A stretch of DNA of 64,000 nucleotides from Limnoperna fortunei (taxonomy: Eukaryota > Mollusca > Bivalvia > Mytilida > Modiolidae): assembly GCA_944474755.1 (NCBI GenBank), contig OX104116.1, forward strand, positions 3,207,494 through 3,271,493, given 5' to 3'. The notes under the pieces are model-generated. The model made no database searches. It was not told the DNA's origin and saw nothing but the letters and a program-made list of their open reading frames with translations. Every line of letters starts with the position of its first letter. Position 1 is the first letter of the stretch. The position numbers and the translations under genes are program-made. Shown here one piece after another: positions 1-12,998 of the stretch.

Positions 1-97
1 GTTTAACGCCACTTTCAACAATTTTTCAGCTATATCTTGGCATGCAGTTTTTATTGGTGGAGGAATCCGGAATACCCGGAGAAAACCCCCGACCTGC
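1..97 (-). mobile_element. 3' part of a tRNA-derived SINE, cut by the array edge
   Basis: Read on the minus strand, these bases match the 3' half of the complete SINE at 32019-32283, roughly its positions 32156-32262. The shared words include GACCTGCGG, CCGGAATACCCGGAGA and the TTTTTATTGG stretch. The tRNA-like head is absent: homology stops at GACCTGCGG, exactly where the 68-bp array begins. The other end runs off the window. It is a fragment with no coding capacity. Confidence 0.75.
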
Positions 98-3000
98 GGG
101 TCAGTCGGACTGAAAGCGGTACATACTGTAAGTATAACGGAGGCCTTGTGGTTGACATAATGTACGGGTAAGTCCAACTGAAAGCTGTACATACTGTAAG
201 TATAACAGAGGCTGGGAGGTCGACATAATGTACGAGTCAGTTGGGCTGAAAGGTGTAATCACTGTAAGTATAACAGAGGCTGGGATGTCGACATAATGTA
301 CGAGTCAGTTGGACTGAGGGCTGGAAATACTGTAAGAATAACAGAGGCCCGTAGGTTGATATAATGTACGGATCAGTCGTACTGAAAGCTGTACATACTG
401 TAAGTATAACAGAGGCCTGGAGGTTGACATAATGTACGGGTCAGTCGGACTCAAAGCTGTACATACTTTAAGTATAACATGGGCCGGGAGGTTGATATAA
501 TGTACAGGTCAATCGGATCGAAAACTGTACATACTGTAAGTGTAACAGGGGCCGGGAGGTTGACAGAATGTACGGGTTAATCGGACAAAAAGCTGTACAT
601 ACTGTAAGTATAACACAGGCCGGGAGGTTGAGATAATGTACGGTCAGTCGGAATGAAAGCTGTACACACTGTAAGTATAACAGAGGACGGGAGGTCGACA
701 AAATGTACGGATCAGTCGGACTGAAAGCTATACATACTGTAAGTATAACCGAGGCCTGGAGGTTGACATAATGAAGGGGTAAGTCGAACTGAATGCTGTA
801 CATACTGTAAGTATAACAGGGACCGGGAGGTTGACATAATGTACGGTTCAGTTGGACTGAAAGCTGTACACACTACAAGTATAACAGAGTACGAGTGGTC
901 GACAAAATGTACGGATCAGTCGGACTCAAAGCTGTACATACTTTAGGTATAACAGGGGCCGGGAGGTTGACATTATGAACAGGTCAGTCGGACTGTAGCT
1001 GTACATACTGTAAGTATAACAGAGGCAGGGAGGTTGACATAGTTTACTGGTCAGTCGGACTAAAAGCTAGCTGTATGTACATACTGTAAGTATAACATGG
1101 TGCCGGGAGGTTGACATAATGTACGGGTCAATCGGACTGAAAGCTGTACATACTGTAAGTATAACAGGGGCCGCGAGGTTGACATAACGTACGGGTAAGT
1201 CGGACTGTAACTGAACATACTGAAAGTATAACGATTGAAGGGAGGTTGACATAATGTACGGGTCAGTCGGACTGAAAGCTGTACACACTGTAAGTATAAC
1301 AGACGGCGGGAGGTAGTCAAAATGTACGAATCAGTCGGACTGAAAGCTGTACATACTTTAAGTATAACAGAGGCCTGGAGGTTAACATAATGTACGGGTG
1401 AGTCGGACTGAAAGCTGTACACACTACAAGTATAACAGAGTACGAGTGGTCGACAAAATGTACGGATCAGTCGGACTCAAAGCTGTACATACTTTAAGTA
1501 TAACAGGGGCCGGGAGGCTGACATAATTTACCGGACAGTCGGACTGAAAGATGAACATACTGTAAGAATAACAGAGGCCGGGAGGTCGACATAATGTACG
1601 AGTCAGTTGAACTGAGAGCTGTACATACTGTAAGTATAACAGAAGCCGGGAGGTCGACATAATGTACGGGTCAGTCGGACTGAAAGCTGAACATACTGTA
1701 AGTCTAAAAGGGGCCGGGAGGTTGACATAACGTACGGGTCAATCCGACTGAAAGTATACATACTGTTAGTAAAAAAAGGGGCCTGGAAGTTGACATAGTT
1801 TACGGGTCAGTCGGACTGAAAGCTGCATGTATTTACATACTGTAAGAATAACATGGTGCCATGAGGTTGACATAACGTATGGGTAAGTCGGAATGAAACT
1901 GCACATACTGTAAGTATAACAAATGAAGGGAGGTTGACATAATGTACGGGTCAGTCGGACTGAAAGCTGTACACACTGTAAGTATAACAGAGGCCTGGAC
2001 GTCAACATAATGTACGAATCAGTCGGACTGAAAGCTGTACATACTGTAAGTATAACAGAGGCCTGGAGGTTAACATAATGTACGGGTCAGTCGGACTGAA
2101 AGCTGTACATACTTTAAGTATAACAGGGGCCGGGAGGTGGATATAATGTACAGTCTATCGGATTCAAAACTGTACATAATGTAAGTGTAACAGGGGCCGG
2201 GAGGTTGACAGAATGTACGGGTTAATCGGACAGAAAGCTGTACATACTGTAAGTATAACAGAGGCTGGGAGGTTGAGATAATTTACGGGTCAGTCGGACT
2301 TAAAGCTATACATACTGTAAGTATAACAGAGGCCAGGAGGTTGACAGAATGTACGGGTCAATCGGACTGAAAGCTAAAGATACTGTAAGTATAACAGCGG
2401 CCGGGAGGTTGACATAATGTACGGATCAGTCGGACTGAAAGCTGAACATACTGTAAGTATAACAGAGGTCGGAAGGTCGACAAAATGAACGGGTCAATCG
2501 GTCTGAAAGCTATACATACTGTAAGTATAACAGGGGCCGTGAGGTGTACATAATGTACGGATCAGTCGGACTGAAAGCTGTGCATACAGTAAGTATCACA
2601 AATGAAGGGAGGTTGACATAATGTACGGGTTAGTCGGACTGAAAACTGTATACACTGTAAGTATGAAACAGCGCTGTAGGTTGACATAATGTACGGATCA
2701 GTCCAACTGAAAGCTGTACATACTGTAAGTATAACAGAGGCCGGGAGATTGACATAATGTACGATCAGTCGTACTGAAAGCTGTACATACTGAAAGTATA
2801 ACAGAGGCCGGGAGGTCAACATAAAGTACGAGTCAGTTGAACTGAGAGCTGTAAATACTGTAAGTATAACAATGGCTGGGAGGTTGACATAATGTACGGA
2901 TCAGTCGGACTGAAAGCTGTACATACTGTAAGTATAACAGACTCCTGGAGGTTGACATAATGTACGGATCAGTCGTACTGAAAGCTGTACATACTGAAAG

Positions 3001-6000
3001 TATAACAATGGCTGGGAGGTTGACATAATGTACGAGTCAGTTGTACTGAAAGCTGTACAAACTGTAAGTATAACAGAGGCCGGAACTCGACATAATGTAC
3101 GAGTCAGTTGGACTGAGAGCTGTACTTACTGTAAGTAAAACAGGGGCCGGAAGGTTGATATTATGTACGGGTCAGTCGGACTGAAAGATGTACATACTTT
3201 AAGTATAACAGAGGCCTGGAGGTTGACATCATGTACGGGTCAGTCGGACTCAAAGCTGTACATACTTTAAGTATAACAGGGGACGGGAGGTTGACATAAT
3301 GTACAGGTCAGTCGGACTGAAAGATGTACATACTGTAAGTATAACAGAGGCCGGGAGGTTGACATAATGTACGGGTTAATCGGACTGAAAGCTGTATATA
3401 CTTTAAGTATAACAGAGTCTTGGAGGTTGACATAATGTACGGGTCAGTCGGACTGAAAGCTGTAAATACTGTAAGTAAAACAGAGGCCTGGAGGTTGACA
3501 TAATGTACGGGTGAGCAGAACTAAAATCTGTACATACTGTAAGTATAACAGAGGCCGGGAGGTTGACATAATGTACGGGTTAATCGGACTGAAAGCTGTA
3601 TATACTTTAAGTATAACAGAGTCTTGGAGGTTGACATAATGTACGGGTCAGTCGGACTGAAAGCTGTAAATACTGTAAGTATAACAGAGGCATGGATGTT
3701 GACATAATGTACGCTAAGTCGAACTGAAAGCTGTACATACTGAAAGTATAAAAGGTGCCGGGAGGTTGACATAATTTACGAATCAGTCGTACTGAAAGCT
3801 GTACAAACTGTAAGTATAACAGAGGCCGGAAGTCGACATAATGTACGAGTCATTTGGACTGAGAGCTGTACTTACTGTAAGTAAAACAGGGACCGGAAGG
3901 TTGATATTATGTACAGGTCAGCCGGACTGAAAGCTGTACATACTGTAAGTATAACAGGGGCCGGGAGGTTGACATAATGTACGGGTCAGTCGGACTGAAA
4001 GATGTACATACTTTAAGTATAACAGAGGCCTGGAGGTTGACATCATGTACGGGTCAGTTGGACTCAAAGCTGTACATACTTTAAGTATAACAGGGGACGG
4101 GAGGTTGACATAATGTACAGGTCAGTCGGACTGAAAGCTGTACATACTGTAAGTATAACAGAGGCCGGGAGGTTGACATAATGTACGGGTTAATCGGACT
4201 GAAAGCTGTATATACTTTAAGTATAACAGAGTCTTGGAGGTTGACATAATGTACGGGTCAGTCGGACTGAAAGCTGGAAATACTGTAAGTAAAACAGAGG
4301 GCTGGAGGTTGACATAATTTACGGGTCAGTCGGACTGAAAGCTATAGATACTGTAAGTATAACAGGAGCCGGGAGGTTGACATAATGCACGGATCAGTCG
4401 GACTGAAAGCTGAACCTGCTGTAAGTATAACAGAGGTCGGAAGGTCAACAAAATGAACGGGTCAATCGGACTGAAAGCTATGCATGCTGTAAGTATAACA
4501 GGGGTCGGGAGGTGTACATAATGTACGGATCAGTCGGACTGAAAGCTGTACATACTGTAAGTATAACAGAGTCCTGGAGGTTGACATAATGTACGGTTCA
4601 ATCGAGCTAAAATCTGTACATACTGTAAGTATAACAGAGGCATGGATGTTGACATAATGTACGTGTAAGTCGAACTGAAAGATGTACATACTGAAAGTAT
4701 AAAAGGTGCCGGGAGGTTGACATAATGTACGGATCAGTCGTACTGAAAGCCGTAAATACTGTAAGTATAACAGAGGCCGGAACTCGACATAATGTACGAG
4801 TCAGTTGGACTCAGAGCTGTACTTACAGTAAGTAAAACAGGGGCCGGAATGTTGACATTATGTACAGGTCAGCCGGACTGAAAGCTGTACATACTGTAAG
4901 TATAACAGGGGCTGGGGGGTTGACATAATGTACGGGTCAGTCGGACTGAAAGCTGTACACATTGCAACTATACCAGATCTAGAGGACAGGTGGACGACAA
5001 AATGTACGGATCAGTCGGACTGAAAGCTGTACATACTTTAAGTATAACAGAGGCCTGGATGTTGACATAATGTACGGGTCAGTCGGATTGAAAGCTGTAT
5101 ATTCTGTAAGTATAACAGAGGCCTGGAGGTTGAAATAATGTACGGGTGATTCGGACTGAAAGCTGTATGTACTGTTAGTATAACAGAGGCCTGGAGTTTT
5201 ACATAAAGTACGGATCAGTCGGACTGAAAGCTGTACATACTGTAAGTATAACAGGAGCCTGTAGGTTGACATAATGTACGGAGCAGTCGTACTGAAAGCT
5301 GAACATACTGTAAGTATAACAGAGGCCGGAGGTCGACATAATGTACGAGTCAGTTGGAATGAAAGGTGTAGATGCCGTAAGTATAACTGAGGCCGGGAGG
5401 TCGACATAATGTACGAGTCAGTTGGACTGAGAGCTGTATATTCTCTTAGTATAACAGAGGCCTGGAGGTTGACATAATGTACGGATCAGTCGGACTGAAA
5501 GCTGTACATACTGTAAGTATAACAGAGGCCTGGAGGTTGACATAAAGTACGGACCAGTCATACTGAAAACTGTACATACTGTAAGTATAACAGAGGCCTG
5601 GATGTTGACATAATGTACGGATCAGTCGGACTGAGAGCTGTACATACTTTAAGTATAACAGGGGCCGGGGGGTTGACCTTATGTACAGGTCAGTCGGACT
5701 GCAAGCTGTACATACTGGAAGTATAACAGGGGCCGGGAGGTTGACAGAATCTACGGGTTAATCAGACTGAAAGCTGTACCTACGGTAAGTATAACAGAGG
5801 CCGGGAGGTTGACATAATGTACGGATCAGTCGTACTAAAAGCTGTACATCAGGAGTCAGTAGGTACAACAGAGGCCGGGAGGTCGACATAATGTACGAGT
5901 CAATTGGACGGAGAGCTGTACATACTGAAAGTATAACAAATGAATGGAGGTTGACATAATGTACGGGTAAGTCGAAATGAAAGCTGTACATACTGTAAGT

Positions 6001-9000
6001 AAAACAGGGGCCGGGAGGTTGACATAATGTACGAGTCAGTTGGACTGAGAGCTGTACATACTGACAGTAGAACTGAGGCTTGGAGGTTGACATAATGTAC
6101 GAGTCAGTTGGACTGAGAGCTGTACATACTGACAGTAGAACCGAGGCTTGGAGGTTGACATAATGTACGGGTAAGTCGAACTGAAAGCTGTACATACTGT
6201 AGATAAAACAGGGGCCGGGAGGTTGACATAATGTACTGGTCAGTCAGACTGAAAGCTGTACATTCTGTAAGTACAACAGAGGCCGGGAGGTCGACATAAT
6301 GCACGAGTCAGTTGGACTGAGAGCTGTACATACTGACAGTAGAACCGAGGCTTGGAGGTTGACATAATGTACGGGTCAGTCGGACTGAAAGCTGTACATA
6401 CTGTAAGTATAACAAATGAAGGGTGGTTGACATAATGTAAGTATAACAGAGGTCTGGAGGTTGATATAAAGTACGGACCAGTCATACTGAAAACTGTACA
6501 TACTGAAAGTATAACAGAGGCTTGGAGGTTGACATAATGTACGGGCCAGTAGGACTGAAAGCTGTACATGCTGTAAGTATAACAGGGGCCGGGAGGTTGA
6601 CATAATGTACAGGTCAGTCGGACGGAAAGCTTTGCATACTGTAAGTATAACAGGGGCCGGGAGTTTGACATAATGTACGGGTCAATCGGGCTGAAAGCTG
6701 TACATACTGTAAGTATAACAGAGGGCGGGAGGTTGACATAATGTACGGGTCAATCGGACTGAAAGCTGTACATACTGTAAGTATAACAGGGGCTGGGAAG
6801 TTGACATAATGTAAAGGTCAATCGGACTGAAATCTGTACATACTGTAAGTATAACAGGGGCCGGGAGGTTGACATAATGTACAGGTCAGTCGGATTGAAA
6901 CCTGTACATACTGTAAGTATAAAAGGGGCCGGGAGATTGACATAATGTACGGGTCTGTCGGACTGAAAGCTGTACATACTCTAAGTATAACAGGGTCCGG
7001 GAGGTTGACATAATGTACGGATCAGTCGTACTGAAATGTACATACTGTAAGTATAAGAGAGGCCGGGAGGTTGACATAATGTTCGGATCAGTCGGACTGA
7101 AAAATGTAGACACTGTAAGTACAACAGAGGCTGGGAGGTCGACATAATGTACGAGTCAGTTGGACTGAGAGCTGTACATACTGAAAATAGAACAGAGGCT
7201 TGGAGGTTGACATAATGTACGGGTCAGTCGGACTGAAAGCTGTACATACTGTAAGTATAACAAATGAAGGGAGGTTGACATAATGTAAGTATAACAGAGG
7301 CTTGGAGTTTGACATAAAGTGCGTACCAGTCATACTGAAAACTGTTCATACTGTAAGAATAACAGAGGCCTGTAGGTTGACATAATGTACGGATCAGTCG
7401 TACTGAAAGCTGTACATACTGTAAGTACAACAGTGGCCGGGAGGTCGACATAATGTACGAGTCAGTTGGACTGAGAGCTGTACATACTCTAAGTATAACA
7501 GAGGCCTGTAGGTTGAAATAATGTACGGGTGATTCGGACTGAAAGCTGTATGTACTGTAAGTATAACAGAGGCCTGGAGGTTTACATAAAGTACGGATCA
7601 GTCGGACTGAAAACTGTACATACTGTAAGTATAACAGAAGCCTGTAGGTTGACATAATGTACGGATCAGTCGTACTAAATGCTGTACATGCTGTAAGTAT
7701 AACAGAGGCCGGAGGTCGACATAATGTACGAGTCAGTTGGACTGAAAGCTGTAGATACCGTAAGTATAACTGAGGCCGGGAGGTCGACATAATGTACGAG
7801 TCAGTTGGACTGAGAGCTGTACATTCTCTAAGTATAACAGAGGCCTGGAGGTTGAAATAATGTACGGGTCAGTCGGACTGAAAGCTGTACATACTTTAAG
7901 TAAAACAGGGGCCGGGAGGTTGACATAATCTACAGGTCAGTCGGACTGAAAGCTGCACATACTGTAAGTATAACATGGGCCGGGAGGTTGACATAATGTA
8001 CGGACTGAAAGCTGTACATGCTGTATGTAAAACAGGGGCCGGGAGGTTGACATAATGTACTGGGCAGTCGGACTGAAAGCTGTACACACTGTAAGTATAA
8101 CAGAGGCTTGGGTGCCGTATCATAAAACGCTCGATAGCTTAACGTGCACGAGATCTGTACATGCTGAAAATATAACAGAGGCTTGGAGGTTGACATAATG
8201 TACGGGTCAGTCGAACTGAAAGCTGTTCATACTGTAAGTATAACAGGGGCCGGGAGGTTGACATAATGTACGGGTCAATCGGACTGAAAGCTGTACATAC
8301 TGTAAGTATAACAGGGGCCGGGAGGTTAACATAATGTACAGGTCAGTCGGAGTGAAAGCTGTACATACTGTAAGTATAACAGGGGCCGGGAGATTGACAT
8401 AATGTACGGATCAGTCGGACTGAACGCTGTACATACTGTAAGTATAACAGAGGCCGGGAGGTTGACATAATGTACAGGTCAGTCGGACTGAAAGCTGTAT
8501 ATACTATTAGTATAACAGATGCCGGGAGATTGACATAATGTACGCGTCAATCGGACTGAAAGCTGTACATATACTGTAAGTATAACAGAGGCCTGGAGGT
8601 TGATATAATGTACGGGTCTGTCGGACTGAAATCTGTACATACTCTAAGTATAACAGGGGCCGGGAGGTTGACATAATGTACGTGTCAGTCGGACTAAAAG
8701 CTGTACATATTGTAAGTATAACAGTGGCCGGGAAATTGACATAATGTACGGGTCAGTTGAACTGAGAGCTGTACATTCTGTAAGTATAACAGTGGCCGGG
8801 AGGCTAACATAATGTACTGATCAGTCGGACTGAAAGCTGTACATACTGTAAGTATAACAGAGGCATGGAGGTTAACATAATGTACGGATCAGTCGGACTA
8901 AAAGCTGTACATACTGTAAGTATATCAGGGGCCGGGAGGTTGACATAATGTACAGGTCAGTCGGACTGAAAACTGTACATACTGTAAGTATAACAGAGGC

Positions 9001-9286
9001 CGGAAGTCGACATAATGTACGGGTACGTCGAACTGAAAGCTGTACATACTGTAAGTATAACAGGTGCCGGGAGGTTGACATAATGTACGCTTGAGTCGGA
9101 CTGAAAGCTGCACATACTGTAAGTATAACAGAGGCCGGGAGGTTGACATAATGTACGGATCAGTCGTACTGAAAGCTGTACATACTGTAAGTACAACAAA
9201 GGCCGGGAGGTTGACATAATGTACGCTTGAGTCGGACTGAAAGCTGTACATACTGTAAGTACAACAGAGGCCGGGAGGTCGACATA
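98..9286. repeat. 68-bp minisatellite, block 1 (about 135 units)
   Basis: Tandem units of 68 bp are seen directly; for example ACATACTGTA recurs at 121 and 189. Core words in each unit are GTCGGACTGAAAGCTGTACA, TACTGTAAGTATAACAG and GGGAGGTTGACATAATGTAC. Units differ by point changes and small indels. Some variant units recur in blocks: TACTTACTGTAAGTAAAACA lies near 3122, 3870 and 4822, offsets of 748 and 952 bp, which equal 11 and 14 units. Such spacing points to higher-order duplication. Open frames across the array are by-products of a stop-poor 204-nt frame period. Confidence 0.97.
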
Positions 9287-12200
9287 CATGATGCGAACCT
9301 TATATATGTAAAGAATTTAGTTATCTTTCTTTTATTAATACTGAAATATTTTTTTTTCATATACAAACTTATTAATAAATATTCCACAAGAAAAATGTGC
9401 AATTTGTGACTATAAGTACCGTAATAAAAGAAACGCTAAATAACATCTCATCAAACATGCTAAAAACTGGAAATGAAGCACAAGGAATATACAGACAAAA
9501 ATAGTACCGGGATGCAAGGGAGTGGAAATATACATTTATTGAAATTTTCACAAACGATATATCGAAAAAATGAATGCTTAAGCACAGTTCATTTGCGAAT
9601 GTGCACAGAAAATTTGAAAGCAACATGTGTTTGAAAAAAATAACAGACCTATCAGAATTATATACCTAGCGAAATAAATGTTTCTAACGTCTAACATTAG
9701 CCTGACTGAAACTAAAAGATCGGCTTAATGTTTAAGGATTTGGTACAACAAGTCTCCATCGCTGATTTTTGCCAATAAATAATAAATTCAAAACTATAGA
9801 GAGAAAACGGATCATATGCTTTAATCCTCTCTAAAATTAAATTTGAATGTCTTTGTCAACATACTAACTACAAACTAAAAGTTCCAGCAGCTCCAGCGTA
9901 TGGTGTTCACTATTTATACGTTATTCTCAATCCTGTTATAAGTATTCCGATTTTCTAGACTGGTCTGCTCACTGCTGCTGACTACTTAACTACCCATATA
10001 ACGGTTTGATGGGATGTTATCCCTTTAGAAGTCCTATATCCGTAGCCATGACTTTATTGTTCGTTATGGGAAATCAATCTTCATTGGGTTCGGGTTACAC
10101 ACTTACATACTAAGATGCAACCCTCAAATATGTAATACCGTTAAAGAATTTATAACCGACATTAATAATTTGTCTCTTAATAATAACACGTTTTAAGCAA
10201 TAACTATCTAGATATCACTTAAATTAGGAAAGGTCAATTTTTAGAACATTATGACTTTGAGTTATATCTTCTTCATAATTGAGTTTAATTTATAACAAAG
10301 TATTATGATATGAAAGAAAAAAAACTCAATTACCTGTTTACACAAAAAAGATAATTCAATTGGATTTTTAAGGACTTATATGACCTTGATCAATGATCTT
10401 GTGATATTTTCAAATATTATTTATAAAAAAAATAAGCATTTTTCAGGACGAGCCATGAAAACTGCAAAAATAAAACTATACTAAGTGTTACCGTATTGTG
10501 TAGAGGGTTTTTTGCGTGAAAAATGAAAACTGCTTACCGCGTATAGTTCAGCTCAAGCTCCTTTTGTAGATAAAGAAGGGAACTTTTTGAAATCAATAAT
10601 TATTTCACCGAGATATTCAGCGTTTTGAAATATAACAGTTTTTAAATTTTGAACGGTCGATTTTCCATACTAAAATTTGACCTTAATTAGAACGGAAGTG
10701 TACTTTCGGAATAATCGATTGTCGCTACTTGAAATCCGTCGGGTGATGTCGTCTGCAGTTTTGGCGGGAAAAGTCTGGCGGTTTGTCCAAATAATATTGA
10801 ACGTCACGAAAGCAGACGAACATTTGTAAACATCGTAAGGTCCCTTTAGAAACAAAAATGGCTGACTTATTATGTGAAATTTCCGTAGCAAAAGTCAAGG
10901 ACGATATGTAACAACTTAACAACAGAGGCATACTATAAAACATGCAGAGGTTATCGTATCTACATTTTTTCTACTGAATTTTCGTAATAACAAGGTAAAA
11001 TATAGAATAATGAAAAAATGCTAGCAAACAATTTTTTCTAAGGGGGGTTGGCATTTAGTATAGGGTTTCACCTGGATCTTGATCAAAGTTTAAACAGACA
11101 AGACACATATCGGTATTAAAGGAAGATGAAACCTACATTATTGAAATCTTTACAAACGATGTAATAAAAGATATGAATGTTTAAATTTACTTCGTTTAAA
11201 ATTTTACCCCTTCAAATCTAAAAGCTGCACGTGTTTATAATCATGCAACACACTGATCATAGCTGACTACCTTGTGGTTCACACAGTTGCCTGACTGAAT
11301 TTAAATTATGAGTGACTCGACGAGTGTCTAATTAGAGGCATGTACAGCTTACTCGCTTGGAGCACCTAGATGCATCCATGGTTTGTATTGTGTTTGGGAT
11401 ACTCTTTCAGTTTGTGTTTTTGGGATTTAGTGTGTTGTATATGTTGTCTAAATTCGGATTTGTAATCGTCCTTAACTTTAGGCTGTAGTTGTCCTTGCTA
11501 TTTTCCTTTGTCATCATATACAGACGCAAACTTCAAACATATAATGTTTTCATAGAGTTTGAGGTATCATTATCATTACGACTAACTTAATGCACTAAAA
11601 TCAAAGATCTTTTTAAATGAAGAAAGTAAAACAAGGACATTTAGAGACTTCAATGACCTTGACCAAATGCTTTTTAAGCTGTGCAAATATTATTGATGAA
11701 AAACTAAGCATTTTGCAGGAAACAAAATGTTTAAAACATAACCACTATCATTATGACCTTGACCATGTTGAAGGACAACAAAATACAACTGCAAAGAGCC
11801 TACTTTTGTACAACTGTACCCGTTCATTGAGACATAACTATTTACAATAAATTTCATTGATCCAGAGGACATTATTCTTAAAAGTGGTCATTTAAAATCT
11901 GACACTTGCAAACCTTCAAGAGATTTACATTTTTGACATTTATCCTTTTCTGTATATCTGACGGTTACGGCGATCTGTACACATCTCAATGTGAAAATGT
12001 AGAATGTGACGTTGACATTCGCCCATGAGACCTGTTTCAAGGTTACGGTCAATGATTGTCAATAATAAAAGTCAATATTGGTTAATCTGTTATCGCAATG
12101 TCACAATTGACAATAAATTTTATTAATCTATGGAAGAAAACCTTATAGCAACATTACAAATGAAAACCTAAACAAGATCTACAGCAATGTTTCAGTTTTG

Positions 12201-12408
12201 TATATGTTATAATTAAGAGATATGAACTGAATCAATTAGCAATTATTCAAAATTAAATCAACCTCTATTTATTCAATAATTTTTTTTTATTTTTCTAATG
12301 TCTACATTTTTTCAATAATCTATAGCAAAAGTCTTCTCATACTACACGTGCTACCCTTATCTAATCTAATTAAAGCATGCATATTCAACGGGGTCGTAGG
12401 ATACCAAT
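9287..12408. other. AT-rich non-coding DNA with degenerate internal repeats
   Basis: No gene is supported here. The stretch holds old, diverged duplications: 9480-9760 resembles 11110-11310, 10330-10450 resembles 11600-11730, and 9740-9880 resembles part of 13850-14130. A GC-richer patch at about 10640-10900 ends in a short frame starting at 10858. All open frames are under 90 codons and show no recognisable family. Confidence 0.6.
10858..10911 (+). other. Possible start of a short coding exon (weak)
   Basis: An ATG in a favourable context (ACAAAAATGGCTG) opens an 18-codon frame that ends in TAA at 10909-10911. It follows a GC-richer patch resembling a promoter or first-exon area. A GT inside the last codons could serve as a donor (GATAT|GTAACA), but it is weak and no downstream exon was found. 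It may simply be chance. Confidence 0.12.
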
Positions 12409-12998
12409 TAGCTACAATAATGTAGCTCCTTTTTTATGGACGGAGCTACAAAGCGGTCCCATTACTCGTAATGGAGCAGCCCGGGAGTGATTCACACCCG
12501 GGGGTTTTATGCATATTATAAGCAATTAAACTGTTTCCCTGGTTTGCTACATACTTTTTTTATGTATTTGCAGTTTAACTGATAAATTCACAACACCGTA
12601 TTCGTTAGTTTTATTACTTTATTCGTAATCATGGCATTGTTGACAAAATATGAATTCCGGAAGTGCATAATTTCGGATTTGGTAAAAATGAAATTCCGGA
12701 TGATTTCAGCTGTATTCATTTGCATTATGATTATGTCCCTTTATTACAAATTTAACCGATACGATTCCGAAATTCTACACTCCACAATTTTAATTATGTC
12801 AACGATGCCACGATTACGAAAAAGTGTTAAAATTATTTAATTAGACATTGTAGACATATCAGATGAACGGCGGAGGAAAGAAAACATATTGATTTAATGT
12901 GTAAATCCCAAAAGTGTTTTGCTTCATTACGAGTAATGGGACCTCTTTGTAGCTCCGTCCAACAAATAGGAGCTACATTATTGTAGCTAGATACCAAT
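12400..12998. mobile_element. Mutator-like MITE with 9-bp target duplication
   Basis: The element spans 12409-12989 (581 bp). It is bounded by a perfect 9-bp direct repeat, GATACCAAT, at 12400-12408 and 12990-12998. Its terminal inverted repeats are about 70 bp and near-identical, starting TAGCTACAATAATG. Each terminus also folds on itself: GCTACA pairs with TGTAGC, and TGTAGCTCC with GGAGCTACA. A 9-bp duplication with long inverted repeats is typical of Mutator-like elements. No transposase is present; the 69-codon frame inside (12631-12840) resembles nothing known, so this is a non-autonomous copy. Confidence 0.85.

Noticed and set aside
468..9251. Many minus-strand open frames of 66-188 codons with recurring YLQYVQLSVRL segments
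   Set aside because: They follow the 68-bp repeat exactly (204-nt frame period), have no unique start or domain, and appear in several frames. They are repeat artefacts, not a protein family.
12631..12840. 69-codon plus-strand frame in the MITE
   Set aside because: Short, unlike any transposase, and inside a non-autonomous element.
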